From assembly GCF_900215245.1 (NCBI RefSeq), contig NZ_LT907842.1, forward strand, positions 434,001 through 498,000: 64,000 nucleotides of DNA, in the 5' to 3' direction. The translations under genes were made by a program, and so were the position numbers. This DNA is from Pseudomonas fluorescens. GTDB taxonomy: Bacteria; Pseudomonadota; Gammaproteobacteria; Pseudomonadales; Pseudomonadaceae. Of this stretch, positions 10,023-19,089 are shown in pieces; the stretch's first letter is position 1, and every line of letters starts with the position of its first letter. Below the pieces are notes generated by a model. It was not told the origin of the DNA, did no database searches, and saw nothing but the letters and a program-made list of their open reading frames with translations.

Positions 10023-11438
10023 ATGAGCAACCAAATACCGGTACACGACGTTACCCCGCCTGCCAAAAACGCCAGCAACACGGTCGACCTCTATGCGTCG
10101 CGAGAGAAAATCTACACCCGCGCCTTCACCGGCCTGTTCCGCAATTTGCGCATGCTCGGCGGTGCCGGTTTGTTCCTGCTCTACTTCGGCACCGTGTGGC
10201 TGAATTGGGGGGGGCACCAGGCCGTTTGGTGGAACCTGCCGGAGCGTAAATTCTTCATTTTTGGCGCGACCTTCTGGCCTCAGGATTTCATCCTGCTCTC
10301 GGGCATTCTCATCGTTGCGGCCTTTGGCCTGTTCTTTATCACCGTGTACGCCGGGCGCATCTGGTGTGGGTATACCTGCCCGCAAAGCGTGTGGACGTGG
10401 ATCTTCATGTGGTGCGAAAAGGTCACCGAAGGCGACCGTAACCAGCGCATCAAACTGGACAAAGCGCCGATGGGCGCCAACAAATTCCTGCGCAAACTCA
10501 GCAAGCACACGCTCTGGTTGTTGATAGGTTTTGTCACCGGCATGACCTTCGTCGGCTACTTCTCGCCGATCCGCGAACTGGTGTTTGATTTCTTCACCGG
10601 CCAGGCCGATGGCTGGTCGTATTTCTGGGTCGGTTTCTTCACCCTCGCCACCTATGGCAATGCCGGCTGGCTGCGCGAACAGGTGTGTATCTACATGTGC
10701 CCGTACGCGCGCTTCCAGAGCGTGATGTTCGACAAAGACACCCTGATCGTGTCCTACGACCCGCGCCGTGGCGAAGTGCGTGGCCCGCGCAAAAAGGGCA
10801 GCGACTACCAGGCCGAGGGCCTGGGCGATTGCATCGACTGCACCATGTGCGTGCAGGTGTGCCCCACCGGTATCGACATTCGCGACGGCCTGCAAATCGA
10901 GTGCATCGGCTGCGCTGCCTGTATCGACGCCTGCGACAACATCATGGACAAGATGGACTACCCGCGCGGCCTGATCAGCTACACCACCGAGCACAACCTG
11001 TCCGGTCAGAAAACGCATAAATTGCGCCCGCGCCTGATCGGGTATGCCCTGGTGTTGCTGGCAATGATCAGCCTGTTGGCCGGCGCATTTTTCATGCGCT
11101 CGCTGGTGGGGTTCGACGTCAGCAAGGACCGCGTGCTGTACCGGGAAAACGCTGAAGGGCGCATCGAAAACGTCTACAGCCTGAAAATCATGAACAAGGA
11201 CCAGCGCGACCACACCTACGTGCTCGACGCCTCGGGCCTGCCGGACCTCAAGCTGCAAGGCCGACGCGAAATCAAGGTTGCGGCCGGGGAAATCTTCAGC
11301 ATGCCGGTGGAGTTGTCCAGCGCGCCGGAGCAACTGCCGTCGAGTACCAACGAGGTGAAATTCATCCTCAGGGATGCCGATGACGACAGCGTCCACATCG
11401 AAGCCAAGAGCCGATTCATCGGCCCACAAGTGCGTTAA
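10023..11438 (+). CDS. ccoG: cbb3 oxidase assembly polyferredoxin CcoG
   Basis: A 471-residue membrane iron-sulfur protein (FixG/RdxA family) needed for copper delivery to the cbb3 oxidase, probably as a Cu(II) reductase. There are about five transmembrane helices, with cytoplasmic cysteines in WCGYTCPQ and YMCPYARFQ. Two ferredoxin-type clusters follow, CIDCTMCVQVCPTGID and CIGCAACIDACDN. The C-terminal Ig-like periplasmic domain spans roughly residues 370-471. The adjacent ATG at 10020 is also in frame, but GGGA sits seven bases before 10023. It begins the ccoGHIS assembly group. Confidence 0.95.
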   Translation: MSNQIPVHDVTPPAKNASNTVDLYASREKIYTRAFTGLFRNLRMLGGAGLFLLYFGTVWLNWGGHQAVWWNLPERKFFIFGATFWPQDFILLSGILIVAAFGLFFITVYAGRIWCGYTCPQSVWTWIFMWCEKVTEGDRNQRIKLDKAPMGANKFLRKLSKHTLWLLIGFVTGMTFVGYFSPIRELVFDFFTGQADGWSYFWVGFFTLATYGNAGWLREQVCIYMCPYARFQSVMFDKDTLIVSYDPRRGEVRGPRKKGSDYQAEGLGDCIDCTMCVQVCPTGIDIRDGLQIECIGCAACIDACDNIMDKMDYPRGLISYTTEHNLSGQKTHKLRPRLIGYALVLLAMISLLAGAFFMRSLVGFDVSKDRVLYRENAEGRIENVYSLKIMNKDQRDHTYVLDASGLPDLKLQGRREIKVAAGEIFSMPVELSSAPEQLPSSTNEVKFILRDADDDSVHIEAKSRFIGPQVR

Positions 11439-11469
11439 CCACCCAGTTCGCTAACTAGAGAGCACAACA

Positions 11470-12009
11470 ATGCCCGTCGCTACTGCCGCAAGCCCCTGGT
11501 ACAAGCACCTTTGGCCCTGGATCATCATTGGTATCCTGACCTGCTCGGTGACCCTGACCTTGTCCATGGTGACCATTGCGGTGAAAAACCCGGACAACCT
11601 GGTTAACGACAACTACTACGAAGCCGGCAAGGGGATCAACCGTTCCCTTGACCGCGAACTGCTGGCCCAAACCCTGCAACTGCGCGCCAACGTGCACCTG
11701 GACGAGTTGACCGGCGAAGTCGAGTTGCACCTCAGCGGCAACAGCAACCCGAATACCCTGGAGCTGAACCTGATTTCCCCGACCCAGCCGGAGAAGGACC
11801 GCAAGATCAACCTGACCCGCAGCGACAGCGAGCCCGGCCGCTACGTCGGCCAGGTGACCGACAAGGTCGAAGGCCGACGCTTCGTGGAACTGCTCGGTGT
11901 GGAAGGCGACAAGACCTGGCGCCTGTTTGAAGAAGAACAGGTCAGCCACGATAAGGACTTGCTGTTGGGTGACGAGCCGTTGCAAGGTGCAGAAGACTTG
12001 GACAAGTAA
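11470..12009 (+). CDS. ccoH: FixH family protein CcoH
   Basis: A 179-residue inner membrane protein with one N-terminal transmembrane helix (about residues 15-40) and a periplasmic FixH domain. The family motif NLVNDNYYEAGKGIN is present just after the helix. CcoH helps CcoP join the cbb3 complex and stays associated with it. A GAGAG ribosome site precedes the ATG. The gene lies 31 bases after ccoG. Confidence 0.93.
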   Translation: MPVATAASPWYKHLWPWIIIGILTCSVTLTLSMVTIAVKNPDNLVNDNYYEAGKGINRSLDRELLAQTLQLRANVHLDELTGEVELHLSGNSNPNTLELNLISPTQPEKDRKINLTRSDSEPGRYVGQVTDKVEGRRFVELLGVEGDKTWRLFEEEQVSHDKDLLLGDEPLQGAEDLDK

Positions 12010-12027
12010 GCAACCTGCGCGTCGCGC

Positions 12028-12094
12028 ATCGCGGGCCAGCCTGCTCCCACAAGGACACCATGATCCTGTGCAGGAGCCGGGCTGGCCCGTGATG
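12028..12094. repeat. REP palindrome between ccoH and ccoI
   Basis: Imperfect inverted repeat with arms beginning CATCGCGGGCCAGCCTGC and TGTGCAGGAGCCGGGCTGG. It lies inside the ccoGHIS transcription unit, where it could lower or stabilise message across the junction. Confidence 0.75.
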
Positions 12095-12124
12095 AGGCCC
12101 ACCCCGCCACCAAAGATCCAACTC

Positions 12125-14575
12125 ATGACCAGCCCAATTCCCTGCTACCACTGTGCCCTGCCCGTCCCTGCCGGTAGCCGGTTTACCGCCGTGATCCTCG
12201 GCGAACGTCGCGAACTGTGCTGCCCAGGCTGCCAGGCGGTGGCCGAAGCCATTGTGGCCGGCGGCCTGGAAAGTTATTACCAGCACCGCAGCGAAGCCTC
12301 GGCCAACCCTGAGGCGCTGCCGGTGCAACTGGTGGACGAGCTGGCGCTGTACGACCGTGCCGATGTGCAAAAACCCTTTGTGCGCCACGATGGCGAGCTC
12401 GCCGAAACCACTCTGCTGATGGAAGGCATCAGTTGCGCCGCCTGCGGCTGGCTGATCGAGAAACACCTGCGCAGCCTGCCCGCAGTGGCCGAGGCACGCC
12501 TGAACCTGTCCAACCATCGCCTGCAAGTGCGCTGGGCCGACGGGCAATTGCCGTTGAGCCAACTGCTCGCTGAGCTGCGTCATATCGGCTATGCCGCCCA
12601 TCCTTACCAGGCTGACCGTGCCGCCGAGCAACTGGCCGGCGAAAACCGCCTGGCCTTGCGCCAACTGGGCGTGGCGGGGTTGCTGTGGTTCCAAGCGATG
12701 ATGGCGACCATGGCCACCTGGCCGGAATTCAATATCGACCTGAGCCCGGAGCTGCACGTGATCCTGCGTTGGGTGGCGATGTTTCTGACCACCCCCATCG
12801 TGTTCTACAGCTGCGCGCCATTTTTCAAAGGTGCGCTGCGCGACCTGCGCACGCGCCACCTGACCATGGATGTGTCGGTATCCCTGGCCATTGGCGGCGC
12901 GTATTTCGCGGGTATTTGGACGGCCATCACCGGCGTCGGCGAGTTGTATTTCGACGCGGTGGGCATGTTCGCGCTGTTCCTGCTGGCCGGCCGCTACCTT
13001 GAGCGCCGGGCGCGGGAACGCACGGCCGCCGCCACCGCGCAATTGGTCAACCTGTTGCCCGCCTCTTGCCTGCGCCTCAACGCTGACGGCCAAAGCGAGC
13101 GCATCCTGCTCAGTGAGCTGGCGTTGGGCGACCGGGTGCTGGTGCATCCCGGCGCGGTACTGCCAGCGGACGGGGTGATTCTTGACGGCCAATCCAGTAT
13201 TGATGAATCCCTGCTCACCGGTGAGTACCTGCCACAGCCTCGGCACAGCGGTGATGCAGTCACCGCCGGTACGCTCAACGTCGAAGGCGCACTCACCGTC
13301 GAAGTCCGTGCCCTGGGCCATGACACGCGCCTGTCCGCCATCGTGCGCCTGCTGGAACGCGCCCAGGCCGAGAAACCGCGCCTGGCACAAATCGCCGACC
13401 GGGCCGCACAGTGGTTCCTGTTGTGTTCGCTGATTGCCGCCGTATTGATCGGCCTGGTGTGGTGGGAGCTGGATGCTTCGCGGGCATTTTGGATCGTGCT
13501 GGCGATGCTGGTGGCGACCTGCCCGTGCGCGCTGTCACTGGCCACACCGACCGCCCTCACCGCCGCCACCGGCACGCTGCACACACTCGGCTTGCTGTTG
13601 ACCCGTGGCCATGTGCTGGAAGGCTTGAATCAAATCGACACGGTGATTTTCGACAAGACCGGTACGCTGACCGAAGGCCGCTTGGCGTTACGCGCGATCC
13701 GCCCCTTGAGCGCACTGAACAGTGATGAATGCCTGAGCCTCGCCGCCGCCCTGGAAAACCGCTCCGAACACCCGATTGCCCGGGCGTTCGGCCGAGCGCC
13801 GCTGGCCGCCGATGAAGTCCTCAGCTCCCCGGGGCTCGGCCTGGAAGGTCGCGTAGGCGAACGCCAGTTGCGCATCGGCCAGCCCGGTTTTGTCTGCGAA
13901 CTGAGTGGCTGCCAAATTCCCGAGTCGCCGGATGAGGCCGGCCAATGGCTGCTGCTGGGCGACCGTCGTGGCGCACTTGCCTGGTTCGTGCTGGATGACC
14001 GCCTGCGCAGCGACGCGCCAGCCCTGCTGGCCGCGTGCAAGGCGCGGGGCTGGCGCACGCTGCTGCTGTCGGGCGACAGCTCGCCGATGGTCGCCAGTGT
14101 CGCCCTGGAGCTGGGCATCGACGAAGCCCATGGCGGCCTGCGCCCTGACGACAAACTGCAGGTGCTGCAACAGCTGCACCAGCAAGGCCGCAAGGTGCTG
14201 ATGCTCGGCGATGGCGTCAATGATGTGCCCGTGTTGGCCGCCGCCGATATCAGTGTGGCGATGGGCTCGGCCACAGACCTGGCGAAAACCAGCGCCGATG
14301 CTGTGTTGCTGTCCAACCGCCTCGACGCGCTGGTGCAAGCGTTTAGTCTCGCGCGGCGCACGCGCCGGGTAATCATCGAAAACCTGTGGTGGGCCGGGCT
14401 GTACAATGGCCTTATGCTGCCGTTTGCCGCCCTCGGCTGGATCACTCCAATCTGGGCGGCGATCGGCATGTCCCTCAGTTCGTTGACTGTGGTGCTCAAC
14501 GCCTTGCGCCTGACTCGCCTGCCGAGCGCGCCGGCTGCAAGCGCCGCCTTAGTAACCCGCCCGCTGCCGGCTTGA
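12125..14575 (+). CDS. ccoI: Copper-translocating P-type ATPase CcoI
   Basis: An 816-residue P1B-type copper exporter (CtpA/FixI group) that supplies copper for cbb3 oxidase assembly. The N-terminus has an unusual double cysteine zone typical of this subgroup, CYHC (residues 7-10) and CCPGC (32-36), then a heavy-metal domain with GISCAAC (C104, C107). Membrane helices include the CPC metal site at residues 466-468 (ATCPCALSLATP). The phosphorylation motif DKTGT starts at D510 and GDGVND is at 695-700. The long open frame continues upstream, but the start at 12125 (MTSPIPCYHC) matches the family. Confidence 0.95.
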   Translation: MTSPIPCYHCALPVPAGSRFTAVILGERRELCCPGCQAVAEAIVAGGLESYYQHRSEASANPEALPVQLVDELALYDRADVQKPFVRHDGELAETTLLMEGISCAACGWLIEKHLRSLPAVAEARLNLSNHRLQVRWADGQLPLSQLLAELRHIGYAAHPYQADRAAEQLAGENRLALRQLGVAGLLWFQAMMATMATWPEFNIDLSPELHVILRWVAMFLTTPIVFYSCAPFFKGALRDLRTRHLTMDVSVSLAIGGAYFAGIWTAITGVGELYFDAVGMFALFLLAGRYLERRARERTAAATAQLVNLLPASCLRLNADGQSERILLSELALGDRVLVHPGAVLPADGVILDGQSSIDESLLTGEYLPQPRHSGDAVTAGTLNVEGALTVEVRALGHDTRLSAIVRLLERAQAEKPRLAQIADRAAQWFLLCSLIAAVLIGLVWWELDASRAFWIVLAMLVATCPCALSLATPTALTAATGTLHTLGLLLTRGHVLEGLNQIDTVIFDKTGTLTEGRLALRAIRPLSALNSDECLSLAAALENRSEHPIARAFGRAPLAADEVLSSPGLGLEGRVGERQLRIGQPGFVCELSGCQIPESPDEAGQWLLLGDRRGALAWFVLDDRLRSDAPALLAACKARGWRTLLLSGDSSPMVASVALELGIDEAHGGLRPDDKLQVLQQLHQQGRKVLMLGDGVNDVPVLAAADISVAMGSATDLAKTSADAVLLSNRLDALVQAFSLARRTRRVIIENLWWAGLYNGLMLPFAALGWITPIWAAIGMSLSSLTVVLNALRLTRLPSAPAASAALVTRPLPA

Positions 14576-14597
14576 GCCGCGCAGGCATGGAGTGCAG

Positions 14598-14816
14598 ATG
14601 CCAGCTCTATACGTGATGATTCCAGCGGCGCTGCTGTTAGTCGGCGTGGCCATTTACATCTTCTTCTGGGCGGTGGACAGCGGCCAGTACGACGACCTCG
14701 ACGGCCCGGCCCACAGCGTGCTGTTCGACGACCAGGACCCGAACCACCTGGCCGCGGTGGACGAAGCCAACGGGCCCGAGCAACCGCCCGCGCCAAAAGA
14801 CCCCCCCCATGCTTGA
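14598..14816 (+). CDS. ccoS: cbb3 oxidase maturation protein CcoS
   Basis: A 72-residue protein with one N-terminal transmembrane helix and the family motif FFWAVDSGQYDDLDGPA. CcoS is required for cofactor insertion into cbb3 oxidase. The ATG at 14598 has GGAG five bases upstream; an in-frame GTG at 14592 is less likely. The C-terminal codons run through a C8 tract (14801-14808) and overlap the next gene by 8 bases. Confidence 0.92.
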   Translation: MPALYVMIPAALLLVGVAIYIFFWAVDSGQYDDLDGPAHSVLFDDQDPNHLAAVDEANGPEQPPAPKDPPHA

Positions 14817-15492
14817 ACTGGCACCGTTGCTGGTCTCCGCGCTGATCCTCGGCCTGCTCGGCGGCGGCCACTGCCTGGGCATGTGCGGCGGGCTGATGGG
14901 CGCGTTGACCCTGGCCATTCCAAAGGAGCAACGCAGCCGCCGCTTTCGCCTGCTGCTGGCGTACAACCTCGGCAGAGTGCTCAGCTACGCCACCGCCGGG
15001 TTATTGATTGGCCTGGCCGGCTGGGCGGTGGCCAACAGCCCGGCGGCGATGTTCTTGCGTGTGCTGGCCGGGTTGCTGCTGATCAGCATGGGCTTGTACC
15101 TGGCCGGCTGGTGGAGCGGCCTCACCCGTATCGAAAGCCTCGGGCGTGGTCTGTGGCGCTACCTGCAACCCGTCGCCAACCGTTTGCTGCCGGTGTCCAG
15201 CCTGTCGCGCGCTTTGCTGCTGGGCGCGCTATGGGGCTGGTTGCCGTGCGGGTTGGTCTACAGCACCCTGCTGTGGGCCGCGAGCCAGGGTAATGCGCTG
15301 GACAGTGCATGGCTGATGCTGGCTTTCGGGCTGGGCACTTGGCCGGTGTTGCTGGCCACCGGGCTGGCGGCCGAACGTGTCACGGCGTTGCTGCGCAAAC
15401 GCAGCGTGCGTGTGGCCGGTGGTTTACTGGTGATGGTCTTCGGTATCTGGACGCTGCCCGGTCCGCATCAGCACTGGTTGATGGGCCACTAA
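14809..15492 (+). CDS. Sulfite exporter TauE/SafE-family (UreH-like) membrane protein
   Basis: A 227-residue inner membrane protein with about six transmembrane helices. The first helix carries the conserved GGGHCLGMCGGLMG motif and the fourth ALWGWLPCGLVYS, the paired Cys/His signatures of the UreH/DsbD-like branch of TauE/SafE proteins. Homologues sit after ccoS in many proteobacteria, which points to a role in metal or thiol handling for cbb3 maturation rather than sulfite export; this is inference from context. It is translationally coupled to ccoS by an 8-base overlap. Confidence 0.87.
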   Translation: MLELAPLLVSALILGLLGGGHCLGMCGGLMGALTLAIPKEQRSRRFRLLLAYNLGRVLSYATAGLLIGLAGWAVANSPAAMFLRVLAGLLLISMGLYLAGWWSGLTRIESLGRGLWRYLQPVANRLLPVSSLSRALLLGALWGWLPCGLVYSTLLWAASQGNALDSAWLMLAFGLGTWPVLLATGLAAERVTALLRKRSVRVAGGLLVMVFGIWTLPGPHQHWLMGH

Positions 15493-15521
15493 ACGCCCAT
15501 GTGGCATAGCGCCGCTCCCCG

Positions 15522-15563
15522 TTGATACAAGTCAACATGCCATTGCGACCATGCCCCTAGACT
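15522..15563 (+). promoter_or_regulatory. ANR-dependent promoter of hemN
   Basis: TTGATACAAGTCAA at 15522-15535 is an exact match to TTGAT-N4-GTCAA. A -10-like TAGACT lies at 15558-15563, which puts the start site near 15570 and the box centre near -41.5, the class II activating position. The regulator gene anr is 2 kb downstream. Confidence 0.87.
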
Positions 15564-15595
15564 CGGTCCACTAGCCTATTCGGGGGACCGCCCGC

Positions 15596-16978
15596 ATGCT
15601 CGACGCCATTCGTTGGGACACAGATCTGATTCACCGTTACGACTTGGCGGGGCCGCGCTACACGTCCTACCCCACCGCCGTACAATTCGACAGCCAGGTC
15701 GGCACCTTCGACCTGCTCCACGCCCTGCGCGACAGCCGCAAGGCCGTGCGCCCCTTGTCGCTGTATGTGCATGTGCCGTTCTGCGCGAACATTTGCTACT
15801 ACTGCGCATGCAACAAGGTCATCACCAAGGACCGCGGCCGCGCCCAGGCCTATCTGCAACGACTGGAGCAGGAAATCCAGTTGGTGGCCTGCCACCTCGA
15901 CCCGAAACAGCCGGTGGAGCAGTTGCACTTTGGTGGCGGCACGCCGACGTTTCTCAGCCACGACGAACTGCGCCAGGTCATGACAAGCCTGCGCCAGCAT
16001 TTCAATTTGCTCGATGATGACTCCGGTGATTACGGCATCGAGATTGACCCGCGTGAAGCCGACTGGGCGACCATGGGGTTGCTGCGTGAACTGGGCTTCA
16101 ACCGCGTGAGCATCGGCCTGCAAGACCTCGACCCCGAGGTACAACGGGCGGTCAACCGCTTGCAAAGTCTGGAAGAAACCCGCGCAGTGATTGATGCGGC
16201 ACGCACCCTGCAGTTTCGCTCGATCAACGTCGACCTGATCTACGGCCTGCCCAAGCAGTCGCCGCTGAATTTTGCGCGTACCGTCGAAGAAGTGATCAAC
16301 CTGCAACCGGATCGCCTGTCGGTATTCAACTATGCGCACCTGCCGGAGCGTTTTATGCCACAGCGGCGGATCAACGCCGACGACTTGCCCTCCCCGGCAG
16401 AAAAACTGCTGATGCTGCAAACCACCATCGAGCAGTTGACCCAGGCGGGCTATCGCTACATCGGCATGGACCACTTTGCCCTGCCCGATGACGAACTGGC
16501 CATCGCCCAGGAAGAAGGCAGGCTGCAACGCAATTTCCAGGGCTATACCACCCACGGGCATTGCGACTTGATTGGGTTGGGTGTCTCGGCAATCAGCCAG
16601 ATCGGTGACCTGTACTGCCAGAACAGCAGCGACCTCAACCACTACCAGAGCGCGCTGGCCGGCGGGCAGCTGGCGACCAGCCGTGGCCTGGTCTGCACCA
16701 CGGATGATCGCTTGCGGCGGGAGGTGATTCAGCAGTTGATCTGCAATTTCAGCCTGGGCTTCGAGCGGATCGAACAAGCGTTCAACATCGACTTTCGCGG
16801 TTATTTCGACGAGCTCTGGCCGCAGTTGGAGACGATGGCCGCAGACGGCCTGATTGAACTCGATGCCCAGGGCATTCGCGTACTGCCCGCCGGGCGTTTG
16901 TTAGTACGCTCGGTGTGCATGGTGTTCGATGCCTACCTGGAGCACCAGAACAGGCAACGGTTTTCGCGGGTGATCTAA
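15596..16978 (+). CDS. hemN: Oxygen-independent coproporphyrinogen III oxidase
   Basis: A 460-residue radical SAM enzyme that decarboxylates coproporphyrinogen III to protoporphyrinogen IX without oxygen, allowing haem synthesis at low oxygen. The cluster motif is CANICYYCAC (C63, C67, C70, plus C72 typical of HemN), with YVHVPF before it and GGGTPTFLS after. The C-terminal HemN domain includes FNYAHLPERF. Length is normal. An ANR box is placed at the activating position upstream, which suits the need for haem in cbb3 oxidases. Confidence 0.96.
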   Translation: MLDAIRWDTDLIHRYDLAGPRYTSYPTAVQFDSQVGTFDLLHALRDSRKAVRPLSLYVHVPFCANICYYCACNKVITKDRGRAQAYLQRLEQEIQLVACHLDPKQPVEQLHFGGGTPTFLSHDELRQVMTSLRQHFNLLDDDSGDYGIEIDPREADWATMGLLRELGFNRVSIGLQDLDPEVQRAVNRLQSLEETRAVIDAARTLQFRSINVDLIYGLPKQSPLNFARTVEEVINLQPDRLSVFNYAHLPERFMPQRRINADDLPSPAEKLLMLQTTIEQLTQAGYRYIGMDHFALPDDELAIAQEEGRLQRNFQGYTTHGHCDLIGLGVSAISQIGDLYCQNSSDLNHYQSALAGGQLATSRGLVCTTDDRLRREVIQQLICNFSLGFERIEQAFNIDFRGYFDELWPQLETMAADGLIELDAQGIRVLPAGRLLVRSVCMVFDAYLEHQNRQRFSRVI

Positions 16979-16984
16979 GCGCCG

Positions 16985-17470
16985 CTACTTCATCGCCAGG
17001 CTCATGGCTTCCAACTGAGCGGCTGGCGGCTCGTTCTTCAGGGTTTTGCCCAACTGCGTCTGGGTCGTTACCAAGGCGGCTTGTAGGGTCGCCACATCGC
17101 CCTGCAATCTGGCCACCTTGGCCTGCTGTGCCTCGGGGCTCAGGGCGGTGTCAGACATGGCAGCCGAGAGTTCAGCCATTTTTTCGGCGAGCTGCTTTTT
17201 CAGCTCGCGGAGCATTTTCAACAACTGCTTGACGCTATCGCTCAAGCTGCTGTTGTCGATATCGCTGTTGGGCGATTGCTCGGCCTTCGATGCGCCCATC
17301 CCCGCACCGGAAATGACCACCTTCACACCTTCGGTGGGCGTGGGTTGAACATTCTTGGCTTCGGTTGGCGCCTTGGTGGTGGCGTCTTTATCTTTTGCCG
17401 CATCGGCGGCCTTCCATACCGATACCGCTGCCACGTTGATATTCGGGTTCTGGATCGAACTGACTGACAT
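16985..17470 (-). CDS. Hypothetical coiled-coil protein
   Basis: A 161-residue soluble protein with no recognised domain. Residues 1-85 are low complexity (Ala, Lys, Thr, Pro, Val). Residues 85-160 form predicted helices rich in Lys/Leu/Ala heptads (QLLKMLRELKKQLAEKMAEL, then ARLQGDVATLQAAL). No signal peptide is seen. The ATG at 17470 has GGAG upstream. It converges with hemN (6 bases between stops) and is divergent from anr. An equivalent open frame sits at this place in P. aeruginosa as I recall it. An extended helical secreted or scaffold protein is possible; function is unknown. Confidence 0.75.
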   Translation of the reverse strand: MSVSSIQNPNINVAAVSVWKAADAAKDKDATTKAPTEAKNVQPTPTEGVKVVISGAGMGASKAEQSPNSDIDNSSLSDSVKQLLKMLRELKKQLAEKMAELSAAMSDTALSPEAQQAKVARLQGDVATLQAALVTTQTQLGKTLKNEPPAAQLEAMSLAMK

Positions 17471-17502
17471 GATCTGAGCTCCGGCTCATGGAGATAACTT
17501 CA

Positions 17503-17520
17503 TGTATCGGCACTGATACA
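17503..17520. promoter_or_regulatory. Inverted repeat between the hypothetical gene and anr
   Basis: TGTATC-N6-GATACA, a perfect 6-base inverted repeat 33 bases upstream of the minus-strand start and about 100 bases before anr. It could be an operator; no known consensus was matched. Confidence 0.35.
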
Positions 17521-17622
17521 TAATCCTTTATACCGTTGCTGCTTTTTTGTACAGACTGGCCTCACTCCCCTCAGTGCGTTACCCTTACGTCTTATGTGTG
17601 TTTTCTCACAAGGATTTAAGAA

Positions 17623-18357
17623 ATGTCCGAGCCAGTCAAGCTGCGCGCTCACAGTCAGGCTCACTGCAAGGATTGCAGCCTGGCGCCCCTCTGCCTGCCA
17701 CTTTCATTGAATTTGGAAGACATGGAAGCGCTGGACGAAATCGTTAAACGTGGTCGCCCGCTGAAAAAAGGCGAGTTCCTGTTTCGCCAAGGCGACAAAT
17801 TCGATTCCGTTTATGCAGTACGTTCGGGAGCGTTGAAGACGTTCAGCCTGAGCGACGGCGGCGAAGAGCAGATCACCGGTTTCCACCTGCCCAGCGAACT
17901 GGTCGGGCTGTCCGGCATGGACACCGAGATTCACCCCGTGTCGGCCCAGGCCCTGGAGACGACGTCGGTGTGCGAAATCCCCTTCGAACGCCTGGATGAA
18001 TTGGCCCTGCAACTGCCGCAGTTGCGTCGCCAGTTGATGCGTGTGATGAGCCGAGAGATTCGTGACGATCAACAGATGATGTTGCTGCTGTCGAAAAAAA
18101 CCGCCGACGAGCGTATCGCCACCTTCCTGGTCAACTTGTCGGCACGTTTCCGCGCCCGTGGGTTCTCGGCCAATCAGTTCCGCCTGAGCATGTCGCGCAA
18201 TGAAATCGGCAACTACCTGGGCCTCGCGGTGGAAACCGTGTCCCGAGTGTTCACACGTTTTCAGCAGAACGAATTGATTGCCGCCGAAGGCAAGGAAGTC
18301 CACATTCTCGACCCCATCCAGTTGTGCGCGCTGGCCGGTGGTTCGCTGGACGGTTGA
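17623..18357 (+). CDS. anr: Oxygen-sensing transcription regulator Anr (FNR family)
   Basis: A 244-residue CRP/FNR-type regulator, the Pseudomonas counterpart of FNR. N-terminal cysteines C15, C18 and C24 ([11 protein letters not shown]) and a fourth in TSVCEIPFE fit ligation of an oxygen-labile 4Fe-4S cluster. The cyclic-nucleotide-like beta barrel spans about residues 30-150, a dimer helix follows, and the recognition helix is in [15 protein letters not shown], with the E..SR residues that read TTGAT half sites. It probably activates hemN and one cco operon in this window. A start with AAGGA upstream is clear. Confidence 0.96.
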   Translation: MSEPVKLRAHSQAHCKDCSLAPLCLPLSLNLEDMEALDEIVKRGRPLKKGEFLFRQGDKFDSVYAVRSGALKTFSLSDGGEEQITGFHLPSELVGLSGMDTEIHPVSAQALETTSVCEIPFERLDELALQLPQLRRQLMRVMSREIRDDQQMMLLLSKKTADERIATFLVNLSARFRARGFSANQFRLSMSRNEIGNYLGLAVETVSRVFTRFQQNELIAAEGKEVHILDPIQLCALAGGSLDG

Positions 18358-18438
18358 TGCAAAGGCTTGCGGCCGCGCCAATCGGCGAGGCCGCAGGTAT
18401 ACTTCGAGTCCGTTTTCAGCCCTCAGGACTCTTCGACG

Positions 18439-18987
18439 ATGACCTTCGATTCGTTCGACATCAAATCCCTGATTCGCCCTGTCATCGATTTCCCCAAGCC
18501 TGGGGTGATATTTCGTGACATCACGCCCCTGTTCCAATCGCCCAGGGCCCTGCGCCTGGTGGCGGACAGCTTTGCCCAGCGTTATGTCGAGGCCGACTTT
18601 ACCCACATCGGCGCGATGGATGCGCGCGGCTTTCTGATCGGTTCGATCATCGCCTACCAACTGAACAAACCGCTGATCCTGTTCCGCAAGCAGGGCAAGC
18701 TGCCGGCCGACGTGCTGGCCGAGGGTTACCAGACCGAATACGGCGAAGCCTTCCTCGAAGTGCACGCCGACAGCCTGTGTGAAGGCGACTCGGTGCTGAT
18801 GTTCGATGACCTGATCGCCACCGGCGGAACCTTGATCGCTGCCGCCAACCTGGTGCGGCGCATGGGCGCGAAGATTTTTGAAGCGGCGGCGATCATTGAT
18901 TTGCCCGAGCTGGGTGGCTCGCAGCGTTTGCAAGACATGGGCATTCCGACGTTTTGCCTGACCCAGTTTGCATTGACCGAACGTTAA
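18439..18987 (+). CDS. apt: Adenine phosphoribosyltransferase
   Basis: A 182-residue purine salvage enzyme that makes AMP from adenine and PRPP. The PRPP-binding loop [17 protein letters not shown] and the family N-terminus [15 protein letters not shown] are present. The frame is open further upstream, but the ATG at 18439 gives the normal length. It is a separate transcription unit after anr and is followed by a REP element. Confidence 0.96.
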   Translation: MTFDSFDIKSLIRPVIDFPKPGVIFRDITPLFQSPRALRLVADSFAQRYVEADFTHIGAMDARGFLIGSIIAYQLNKPLILFRKQGKLPADVLAEGYQTEYGEAFLEVHADSLCEGDSVLMFDDLIATGGTLIAAANLVRRMGAKIFEAAAIIDLPELGGSQRLQDMGIPTFCLTQFALTER

Positions 18988-19006
18988 GCATTGCCGGAAC
19001 CGGCCG

Positions 19007-19073
19007 CATCGCTGGCAAGCCCGCGCCCCCATCCGAATGCGCTCACCTGTGGGGGCCGGGCCTGCCCACGATG
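19007..19073. repeat. REP palindrome
   Basis: Imperfect inverted repeat (CATCGCTGGCAAGCCCGCG and GGGGCCGGGCCTGCCCACG arms) between the convergent apt and acyl-CoA dehydrogenase genes. Confidence 0.75.
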
Positions 19074-19089
19074 GAGCCCGTGAACCCCG

